A stretch of DNA of 64,000 nt from a virus: the IMG/VR virus record IMGVR_UViG_3300042914_002334, positions 1 to 64,000 of that record; one strand, given 5' to 3'. Below are positions 9,801-17,400 of this stretch, one piece after another (the first letter of the stretch is position 1; each line of letters begins with the position of its first letter). The notes under the pieces are model-generated. The model did no database searches. It saw only the letters and a list, made by a program, of their open reading frames with translations, and was not told the origin of the DNA. A program made the translations under genes and the position numbers.

Positions 9801-11363
9801 TATACTTAGACCACTTCCTACTTTTATCATTCCGAGCCCTTGAGAAGACGCAATTTGAACATTAAGTCCAAATGTTCCGTCTTCATATAAAATGGTCATC
9901 GGCCCCGGTTTTATTCCTCCTAAAGTCTGCGCTGTTGCTGGACTCAAATTGATAGTTCCAGTTGGGGAAATCGTCACACCAATACCAGGCATTACTCCGC
10001 CGAGCGTGTCATTTGAGGAAACGGGCAAAACATACTCTTCTGGAGCAGCAACCCAAGATACACTTGTTCCGTCAGTAGTCAGTAATTTATTTTCATTTCC
10101 AGTTTGATCCGGTAAAATGCTATTTACATTCGCACTTACAGTTCCGTCTTCAGTAATAGTAATAGTTGAACCGTCTGGTTTAACTGCTCCTATACCCTCA
10201 GTGGTCGCTATAGTGCTTGGGTTCGGACTCCAACTTACTGTAGTCCCATCAGTGACTAAAAATTGTCCAGCCTTATCAGTTTGATCTGGATATGTGCTTG
10301 CCCAATTCGCAGTGTTTCCATTTGTTACTAAAACCAGTCCATCTTTACCAGTTTGATCTGGAAGAACATCGTTTAATTCGACTGATGCCCACTCCACTGT
10401 AAAAATTGGTGTAGATGTGGATGTTGCTTTTAAGAATTTACTTGTATTAACTGGTAGTTCTGGTAACACTTTATATAAATCGACCGATATTTGTCCGTCT
10501 ACATTTTTTATAGTAGAACCATCTGCTCTCTTTATATTTGCAGAAATAAATCCAGTACTATCAATAGTCAATCCGCTATTTGCGGCTACCTTTACGCCGC
10601 CCAGCACTGTTGATGTTGCTATAGGCGAAGAAACCCAAATTGGAGGACCATCTGATCCTTGAGAAACTAAAATATTACCAGCAGAACCGACTAATGACTG
10701 GTCTCCTCCAAGTGCCCACGCTCCTGTGTTAGTAATACGAAACGTTTCTGCTTGAATTCGTCCTACTTTGAATATGATGTTACCAGCGGCTCCTTGACCG
10801 AAGCCGCCGCCACCCATAATAATAACATCGCCGGCGGGCGGGGTCGCGGTAGGAAGAGGATTAGCAAATGAATCTCCACCCTTTATCAAAATGGTAGTTC
10901 CAGTATAGGTGTTATCAAACGCATCGACACCCTCTATCTTAAAAGTATCAGATGTTCCACCCCCGACAAACAACACGTCCAAGTTGTTGTATGACATTTT
11001 TGGAGTAGCAGTCAATACATTGTTACTATTAAATTGCAGTTGGCCATCAACGCCACCAGCCTGAATTCCAGCGGCTATAACTGGACTCCAGTATGCAGTT
11101 GTTCCGTCAGTGGTTAAAAAGTTTCCGCTCGCACCAGTTTGTTCTGGTAGTCCGACACCACTCCCGCTGCCCCCGCCTCCAGTGTTTACGATCCATGATA
11201 CAGTAGAGCCATCAGTAGACAGTATTTGTCCACTTTTGCCAGATTGAGACGGTAACAATGCATTTATCGCAGCGCCGGGCGTAATTTGACCCGTTCCGCC
11301 CTGTGCAATCGGGACAACTCCGTTAGTGTTTATAACACCATTACCAGAAAAAATGATAGCCAT
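807..11363 (-). CDS. Giant repeat tail-fibre/adhesin protein (3,518 aa)
   Basis: This is the longest gene of the window. The chain is built of dozens of short phage-fibre repeats around a (K/R/N)GGTGAT core, typical of long tail fibres, alternating with LLPSQSG..LxTDGT..W segments. Embedded are two to three copies of the shared DRVLVKNQT..QNGIY module, three near-identical 154-residue units (DNA 6570-7900), three ~158-residue units (DNA 8290-9740), and a pyocin-knob-like stretch (FNMVREWGATYV...WGTWQKI). The C-terminal domain (ITIPANVYAAGDAFSFYN...LVLAARGTALLWF) resembles the terminal domain of many phage fibres. The start is ATG at 11363 with TTGGAG 8 nt upstream. It probably forms a trimeric fibre recognising the host surface. 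The function is inferred from repeat type and context; no enzymatic motif is seen. Confidence 0.85.
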   Translation of the reverse strand: MAIIFSGNGVINTNGVVPIAQGGTGQITPGAAINALLPSQSGKSGQILSTDGSTVSWIVNTGGGGSGSGVGLPEQTGASGNFLTTDGTTAYWSPVIAAGIQAGGVDGQLQFNSNNVLTATPKMSYNNLDVLFVGGGTSDTFKIEGVDAFDNTYTGTTILIKGGDSFANPLPTATPPAGDVIIMGGGGFGQGAAGNIIFKVGRIQAETFRITNTGAWALGGDQSLVGSAGNILVSQGSDGPPIWVSSPIATSTVLGGVKVAANSGLTIDSTGFISANIKRADGSTIKNVDGQISVDLYKVLPELPVNTSKFLKATSTSTPIFTVEWASVELNDVLPDQTGKDGLVLVTNGNTANWASTYPDQTDKAGQFLVTDGTTVSWSPNPSTIATTEGIGAVKPDGSTITITEDGTVSANVNSILPDQTGNENKLLTTDGTSVSWVAAPEEYVLPVSSNDTLGGVMPGIGVTISPTGTINLSPATAQTLGGIKPGPMTILYEDGTFGLNVQIASSQGLGMIKVGSGLSINSDGVLSATGDGGFGGGGSGTVTEVEISSTDLSVTTSPITSSGKIAIGLGLNTVPVNKGGTGVQQIGVGELLVGSAGNTYGTIAPAATFNVLLSNGVDARPVYGKVNLNNHVAGVLPVERGGTGATTPQGAVENLFGFTPVNKSGDTMTGPLTLVGAPTSELHAATKKYVEQYFEQNSGKVNEVEISSTDLSVTTSPITSSGKIAISLDLNTVPVVRGGTGLQGIFPGELLVGGPPAAIVTYGTIAPVAEFNVLLSKGVGVRPVYGKVSLNNHVEGILPVERGGTGATTPQGAVENLLGFTPLNKAGDTMTGSLTLSVNPTEPFHAVTKQYFDTNTGKVNQVEISSTDLSVTTSPITSSGKIAIGLGLNTVPVVRGGTGLQGIGVGELLVGSAGNTYETIAPAATFNVLLSNGVGVRPVYGKVSLNNHVEGILPVERGGTGATTPQGAVQNLLGFTPLNKAGDTMTGPLTLVGAPTSELHAVTKKYVDNVLSGFNVKPEVIVATTGNISATYNNAEVGGATLTGLGALPLIDGVSLQQNERVLVKNQTNSIQNGVYVLETINPFVLRRAADAGNNTMRAGDAYFVKNGTQNSTQWVMATSGTITVGTTEIVYLQFGGPSQLSAGLGIEILSGSINNKGVVNINGGSNITASAKDEFGNVTIGFDGVLQANKGGTGHSEYATGDLLYASDETTLSKIPVGAAGQILTVVGDIPTWNSPVISSIAVNQQKGFKGEVNNSNGVVDITISTTVGGLLKGNSTTGEVISAVVDIDYALPYQSGAGININDRNIINTGILSISGGSDITVSAKDEFGNVTIGFDGVLQANKGGTGHSEYATGDLLYASDETTLSKIPVGAAGQILTVVGNTPTWNSPVISSIAVNQQKGFKGEVNNSNGVVDITISTTTSGLLKGNSTTGEVISAVADIDYALPYQSGAGININDRNIINTGIVNITGGSDITVSAKDEFGNVTIGFDGVLSTEKGGTGHSEYATGDLLYASDETTLSKIPVGAAGQILTVVGDIPTWNSPVISSIAVNQQKGFKGDVNNSNGVVDITISTTTSGLLKGNSTTGEVISAVAGIDYQAPISVTTTGTSGPATLVDGVLNIPQYSGGGSGGGGSEYTLPTASDIVLGGVKVDNTTITIANGVISSKINALLPTQDSQSGKFLTTNGAGTLSWDSLDVSAATSTELGGIKIDSAVSEIDEAGFYKTTKLSLNSQQNKQILFNDNGVSSTAGKLLYNNTELNVGAATDAKFDIISATDLNLIAADEKNVSIKTKELKIYTYNDSQYAMLESCRTVTTANITFVGGNATTRQISAGSDLALFDNIDINVGDRILFKNQDNQSQNRVYVMTLKNHPVVWMFTIVSDFEDAITNDKIPVVEITEGSLSGSKLQGTINESNITWVDFDPSILYTKNFEILRTGAVSFGPTTNIGTQGQTLISNASSQAPTWGTLGISGGGTGKTSFGPGFLKSDGSEITSTFLSEEDIPSITSDKLSNTVPVNKGGTGATSLTGYLVGSGENPITAVSKIPLSDIQGTITINSENINGLVTVEKGGTNANNAATARANLNAVSKSGDTISGPLILNYNPTQALEAVNKSYVDSYVSGLVVRDSVKTATQTNLSATYNNGTNGVGATLSFPSSPGEVNGILLNLNDRVLVRSQTNTIENGIYILTSVSTPWILTRATDFNSNSTVIRGAAMYVTEGNLTGTQWVMTADIVNVGIEPIKFTQFTGPGIFIGESGIIVDGNTITNSGVTKLLAGDNISVTGQTGDITVSFNGVLPITKGGTGLSTTSPGYLFSNGTALSYSSTISVASLNGTVLVDNGGTGASTPEQARTNLGAAKSGTNTDIVTMLGIKEIVSPSGNYGQTDLLIKAGAGTFGQSGGNLMLESGTPGFNSSAAGQSVYIDMPVISSSPNGGSFAIRHKLISGSVLDSSVSHTHRFGINRQGAFTIGETMSTGNTGQFLKSNGINSAPTWSNLPSINEVLPSQTGREGRFLQSDGTNVTWQSMNTIPINGNNGEMLYNWNGAVTPATNMVFNNIDTLSLGTISGLNKQDLFYFKTPNGQRNGNSVLAPMGISFKPGTQVEANGAPGNVFIGGSSATGVGSQGGSVYLDGGNSTFSQGGSVIIRTTSGPGTSLVNRLAIVPNGAWNINGSTGILGQVLISSGSSASPEWRNATVDAQYIIGTTLASNVVNSSLTKVGTLTNLNVAGSVGIGTTTPKAPLSVSLGNSAEGIEFVPSVTSSSIRAINRASDTFSPIEVGGSTLTLRTISGVNLTDRLKITSTGSWELNGLAGPAGYVLTNKGPNFPPAWEAGIQTINGGTTGLTFTKNDTEITVAGTLNVSNGGTEATTAIQASQNVANFGNLRSHTTVTDFNMVREWGATYVAGNSNGPTGVPSPYDQSYQLMLSLGSDYSWNSNQIYAAQIAIPRNATNPVMSIRFKEGGASTSNWGTWQKITAGLAETLSQTLAINKGGTGATTPAAAARALLTPGSTDNGKYLKWDANSNVVMWDKVIVDTTQITGIIPHQNGGTGGGSRQAGLNSLAGVIGALANTVLRFDGSNVLLDKLNVSTDISGTLPIANGGTGASTQAAAARAILPPQSGATVNNFLMSDGTNSSWKTAVTSVNVSGLQTGLIFSGGPITTTGTFELSGVLKVSNGGTGANFLTAGFVKSNGSNAFTSVAGITSADISGTLGIDKGGTGASTQPAAARAILAPQSGDSGKVLVTDGTNVSWGNPSTGASSFTGVLPVDKGGTGATTVSAAINALLPTQTSNNGRYLSTNGSTASWQTISITPDNITGTLTTGKGGTGISSYSNGDLLVGNSSNTLSRLPVGSANQVLTLVNGIPAWSTPTVSAGGSAAGEIQYRSSTGTLAASNTFTFNTSTNKVSFTNVPQIGSGASALDIGYLVLPRTTTFDANAKGKRVALTAGITIPANVYAAGDAFSFYNDSASPITLTQGSGLTLRKDGTTTTGNLVLAARGTALLWFNSATEAILTGSIT
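6570..7900 (-). repeat. Three tandem copies of a 462-bp coding repeat
   Basis: The same landmark (plus-strand gtagttgaatttcctttt) begins at 6601, 7063 and 7525, a strict 462-bp period (154 codons). The copies are almost identical over long stretches. They encode the segment from SAKDEFGNVTIGFDGVL through KGGTGHSEYATGDLLYAS to GININDRNIINTG, three times inside the giant fibre. Confidence 0.9.
8290..9740 (-). repeat. Three tandem copies of a ~475-bp coding repeat
   Basis: The landmark gtgcttgatatttctac begins at 8761, 9235 and 9712 (spacing 474 and 477 bp). Each unit encodes VEISSTDLSVTTSPITSSGK, a GGTG repeat, GELLVG, NNHVxGxLPVERGGTGATTP and NKxGDTMTG in the giant fibre. Confidence 0.88.
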
Positions 11364-11386
11364 TTAAAACTCCAAACTAATAATAG

Positions 11387-11394
11387 TATTTATC
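11387..11394 (-). promoter_or_regulatory. Late-type promoter element GATAAATA
   Basis: Minus-strand GATAAATACTATTATTAG, with the element ending 23 nt before the giant fibre ATG (11363). The GATA of the element is also the end of the 3' arm of the upstream hairpin (11391-11422). Confidence 0.6.
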
Positions 11395-11422
11395 TCAATA
11401 TGCACTAAGGCATATTGAGATA
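11391..11422 (-). terminator. Hairpin after the LamG-array gene, overlapping the next promoter
   Basis: A perfect 13-bp stem (TATCTCAATATGC / GCATATTGAGATA) with a 6-base loop, 11 nt after the stop of the 11434-18108 gene. No U-tract follows on the minus strand; the sequence runs directly into AATACTATT of the next promoter. It acts as a 3' end either as an atypical terminator or as an RNA-stabilising stem. Confidence 0.6.
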
Positions 11423-11433
11423 TTTTATACTAA

Positions 11434-14400
11434 TTATGTTGGTGTAAAGTTGGTGGTATACTTGGCGTAACCTTTGTGTATTCTAAAGTCGTCAACGTAT
11501 CCACGATACAAGTAAGGGATGCTATAGTATCCACCAATTGCTATGTTTGTTCCTGTTATGTTTCCGTTAGCAGTTCTACTGTCAACTGAAGTGCCGTTGA
11601 CGTACAAAGTTACTACACCTGAACTACGAACTACGGCAATGTGTGTCCACGTATTTACAGATACTACTGAAGTTGTAGATCCAACCCATTCACCTGCAAT
11701 ACTTACACATAATGCACCTGTTAGTGCAGTCGAGGTTGTTGTTCCAGTTCTGGCAGTTCCCATTACGAGTGAAATGCCAGTGTTATAACTGGGAGCTAAA
11801 CCTCCAGCAGTAGTAGACGTTTGGAATGTTCCACGCTGCGCGGCTCCACTTACATCCTCACTATACTGCCAACATTCGATTGTAAAGTCGCCAGTTCCAA
11901 ACGCAAGATCAGGATTATTAGCGGCCATATAGTCACCAGTTCCATCAAAGTATATTGATGAGCCGCCACTTCTACTTTGTGTTGTACTGATGGCCGCATC
12001 ACCTACTGTCTCGAAGTTGAAATCACTAACAGCATCGTATACTGCTCCGTTGCGGAAGTTTAGTAATGCACTGGCGCTTGCTGATACTACAGGCGGGACA
12101 GCAGATGGCACAAAGTTAGACACATACTGACAACTACCGCGTAGCACACGAACTCCAGCAATACTACAATTTGTATATAGCGTCGATGCAGTGCGAGAAC
12201 CAACAACTAACGGATTTAGTGTTGCGCGATTTACCGCCGCACTGCTTGTTGCAGTAGAGGTTAACACTCCATTTGCAAAAGATCGTATAGTAGAATTTTG
12301 TCTTGTAACTGCAAGATGATACCAAACATTTGCTCTTGGTGACTGCAACACATTCATATCACTGACCAAGTCATATGTTGCTCCTCCAGAAGAACCTGCA
12401 TAGAATTCAATTCTGGAGTTTGTGCTATTCCAAAAAAATAGCCATCCTCTGGTCCCAGCGTTGTCAGTGCCTAAGAATCCAGTACCTGATCCAGGAATAG
12501 TATTAAACTTTATCCAGCACTCAATAGTAAAATCTTCACTAGTTTGCGGAGCGTATAAATCATTTCCTGGCAAAGTAATGTTGTCTCCGTTGCCGTCAAA
12601 ATATCCTGCACCACCTAATAACAATCCAGCTGTATTAGTTGTAGTGACAGTTCTGTTAGTGGCAAATGGATGTATGGGCTCCATTCGCGTGCCGCTGCTA
12701 TTGAATACATATAGATTGTTTCCACTGTTGTCTAACATATTCATGCACTGACATCCCAAGAAGCCAGTATTAGCACTTGCAACTAATGGGTATGTACTTG
12801 GTGTAAAGTTTGAAGTATAAACAGCAAGACCCTTAGTGATGCGAGCGTTACTGATGTATCCCTTGTAATAACTTACCCCGGAGGCTGGAATTGATCCTCC
12901 AGTTCCATAGTAATTTCCAAGTGTGTGGTTAATGTTGATATACCCACCAGTTGTTGAGTTAGTTACCGTTGATATGCTTGTGCCGTTTAGATACATAGTA
13001 AATGTATTTCCGTTACGAGTAACCGCAACGTGATTCCAAGTACCCATACTAACGACAGTACTTGGAGACATTATTGCAGCATTGGATGGACCCCAGAAGA
13101 ATTCTATTAAATTGGACGAAGTTAGGCGAATTATATATCCAATAACATTGTTATCTACCTGCGACCACTGTGCCATAACTGTTCTGTTAGTAGCACCTGG
13201 GCTCTCAGCATTAAACCAACATTCAATGGTAAAGTCTCCGCTTCTAATGTTAATAGCATTACTATGATTTATAGTCATAACACCGGTTGTTCCATCAAAG
13301 TATGTAGAGTATATTCTATTGAATGGCACAAACTGATTAGTAGTAGTTACACTGGTATTAGTAATAGCGTAATTATTTGCTACATCTACGATTGATTTAT
13401 CGTTGCAAGTTAGCAAGCTTGTTCTGGCAACAACAGGCAAATTATCTACGCTATTAGTGTATGGCGTTGGAGGAGATTGTAAAGTATACAAACAATCTTT
13501 TACGATTCTAAGATTATTGATGTAACCATTGAATCCGTAACCAGCTGTTCTATTAGATCCGATTAAACAAGAATATGCTGATCCTAAGTTGGAACTGATA
13601 GTAACGCGATCTACTAATGTGCCATTTACCCATATGTTAGCAGTGGTTGCTCCGGCTGGGCGTGTAATTGCTAAATGATGCCATTCATTCAAATTGAACA
13701 CATATGACGTTGTGGTTCTTTCTACGTTTACTGGGCCGTCGTAAAATAGTAGATTTAGAGAATTATTAATTCTAACCGTGATTGATTCTGCGAACGGCCC
13801 GGAACGTAAATCAAGTATTGTTCCTACTCCATTAGCGGGATTAGATGAAGGATATACCCAGCACTCAATAGTAAATGCTCCTGTGCCTAATCCAAACGCA
13901 GCATTAGATGCTATTGCCAAACTTGCTGAGCCGTTGAAGAAATAACTATGATAGTTGTCGTATGGATTCTGTGGCTGTCCAGTATTACTAGTATTGATAG
14001 ACACATTAGATGAAGTAACTGTCAAACGATTTGAACTTATGTCATTGAAATTATTGATGCCTGGTATTAGTAATGTTGTTCCAGATTCTGCTGTTAGATT
14101 AGTAGTTGGCGGAATAAAAGGCCCGTTGTAGCGAACGACATTTGAAATTCTAAAGTCGCGTAAATTTCCGTTTGTAAACCACACACTGGTGTCACGATTT
14201 CTTCCAATGTCAAGTGGGGTAGAATTAGGATTTGGTACGGTAGCATTAGTGAATGACCCAGCCGCCATTCCATTGAGATAATATCTCCAACTACTTCCGT
14301 CTCTGCAAATAGCAACATGTGTCCAACTATTTAATGGAACACCGAGAGTTGATGTGCCTACCGTAACGTTAGTATTCATCGTGATTCCAAATTGACCAGC

Positions 14401-17400
14401 AGTGTTTATTCCAGAAATATAAGAGTATCCAGTACTGGCGTCCCACTTAGAAAAAATTATCCCATTTGGACTTGTGTATGATCTTAGATAAACCCAGTAT
14501 TCAATCGTGAACACTGAACCCAATCTAACAGCACTATTATCGGCGATTGATAGAAATGAAGTACTGCCATTGAAGTTCATTGATCCTTTATTCAAGAACG
14601 GATCAAACATTGTTGTCTTGGCATCTCCAGATACAGTAATAGCAAAATTATTCGTGCTATTATCTATAAATCTTGGACCTTGACATGTTAATAAACTGGT
14701 ACCACTTACTGCTGTAAGTTGACTTGTAGATGGAGTAAACGCAGATGTATATAGTGCTGTTCCGTTTACTACACGCACATTAGATATGTAACCAACAAAG
14801 GGATACAAACTACCAGAATCCATACCAATTCTAAAATTGCTTGTCGGGTAACTTGCACTCTGTGTAATAGTACTACCTACTTGTACTCCATTAACAAAAA
14901 ATCTTAGCGAAGAGCCTGATCTGGTAGCTGCCAGGTGATACCACTGATTCATTACTATAGTGTTTGAATTTATAAAACTACCAGCATTTCCAGTGTACCA
15001 GAACTGAAAGTTAGTTCCATATTGATATAATCTAAATGGAGCGGAGGCACCATAATTATCTATACCAAAAATAAGTCTGTAACTTACAGCACTACTTGTT
15101 GGATATACCCAGCACTCGTATGTAAAATCTCCAGTGCCTGGCCCAGTTAAATTGGTAACTGTCAGCATATCGCCGGTACCGTCAAAGTATCCACTCCAAT
15201 TTGTTGTATTGCTTGTTGAGTTAGTGAATGGGTTATTAATTACTGGTCGTGCATCACCGTTAGCAGTAATACTAAATGCGTTAGTGCTATTGTCAATCAA
15301 AGTTGGACTTTGACATGTTAGTAAGCTAGTGTTAGCAACAGCCGTTAGCGGAGATGTTGATGGGGTAAAGTTAGCGGTGTAAACGGCAGTGCCTTTTACT
15401 ACGCGAAGATTTGAAATACAACCAGCATAGTGATCAGTTAAGTTTTTAGCTATAGTGATTACTTTTGAACCTCCTCCGTCAAGTGACGCCGCATTGGTTG
15501 CTGTACCATCAGAAACCCCGTTTAAATATAAAGTAAATGTGTTACTGTTACGAACTAAAGCTACATGATACCAAGTATTAGGAATTATGGTAGTAGACCC
15601 TGTAATTACTGAAGCAGAGGAATTTATGTTAAAAACCCAGAAATTAATCTTATTTACAATAGACGGAGTGGTATTGTTTAGTTGAATGCTCCAAAAGTTA
15701 GCCGCATACGCTACGTCACTTCCTATCAATATAGTTCTTGTTGTAGGCTGAGATGTACTGGCGTTAAACCAAAATTCTATAGTAAACGAGCTATTATCTA
15801 AGCTTAGAGCAACATTTGATGGCGTATTTAAAAAATCACCAGTACCATCAAAATACACACCGTAGCTAGAGGGAGTTGCAATTTGCGTTACTGGAGTATT
15901 AACGATAGTGTTAGTGAATGGGTTATTAATTACTGGTCGTGCATCACCGTTAGCAGTAATACTAAATGCGTTAGTACTGTTGTCAATCAAAGTTGGACTT
16001 TGACAAGTCAATAAACTGGTATTAGCAACAGCAGTTAATGCGGTTGTGAGTGGAGTAAAAGCAGCGGTATATAGTGCGGTTCCTTTTACTAATCTAAAAT
16101 TGCTTATATATCCTGCTGGGAATACACTTGTTCCATTGGCAGCATTAGCCCCAATTGTCAAGTTAGCACCGGAATCAACTACAGTTCCCGCGACTGTAGC
16201 AGTAGCTCCCTGTTGGCCATTTACGAATAGTCTCCATGTATTTCCACTGCGAGTAACTGCTATGTGGGTCCAAGTTTGCTGAATAACAGAAATACTGCTA
16301 TTTATGTTGACATTCCAATTGGTATTATCAACTGAAACTAATAAACGAGGAACACTTGCTCCTTCAAAACCAACTATTATTCCAAGAGAGCTTGCAATTG
16401 CTCGTTTACCAAAAATGTATCCAGTCCAAGGGGCGGGCGCTGCCAAATAAACCCATGCCTCAATAGTAAAATCAGAGCTTCCAACGACTATGGCTGCATT
16501 ACTTGCTACACTCAAATAATCTCCGGCACCATCAAAATAAACACTATGGCTAGCTGGTGTTACAGATTGCGTTGTGATTGCGGTTGGTGTAATTGTAGTA
16601 GTGCTGTTAGCAAACGGACTATTTGCTGTTACTCTTGAATCGCCGACAACAGTAATTGTAAAGTTATTTGAGCTATTGTCAGCAATTACACCACCTTGAC
16701 ATGTTAGTAAGCTAGTGTTAGCAACAGCAGTTAATGCGGTTGTTGAAGGAGTAAAAGCAGCGGTATATAGTGCGGTGTCTTTTACTATTCTGAAATTACT
16801 AATATAGGATGCGGCTATAGGAAAACTTCCGTCTGCTGCTGATGCACCAATGGAAAAAGAAGCAGTATTACTGGGTACCGTTCCACTTAATGTTGCTGTT
16901 ATTCCAACTACCCCATTAACAAATACTCTCCAAGTGCTTCCGCTTCTTGTAACTGCTACGTGATTCCAATTATTAATTATTGCATTTATTGAACTAGTTG
17001 AATTTATTCCCCAACTGCTTCCGTCTACTGTCGCCAGTAAAGTTACAGTTCCAGAAGTTGTCAGTGCTAAGCTAATTCCTCCGTATATCGAGAAGTTGGC
17101 TCTTTTAGTGAAAATCGCACCCGCAGCACTGAATGACACCGGGTATACCCAGCATTCTATTGTAAAGTCACTGGCATTCATGTTTAGTGCCGCATTATTC
17201 GCAATATTTAAATAATCACCAGTACCGTCAAAATAAACACTGCCAGTTGGTATGCTAGTAACTTCACTGCTACCAAACGGTTCAAATGAACTTGTGCGTG
17301 TATCTCCTACTTGAGTTATGGTATGAGCAAATGGACTGTTATCAATAAAATAAGAATTTTGACATGTTAGTAAACTGGTATTGGTGACGGCAGTTAATGC

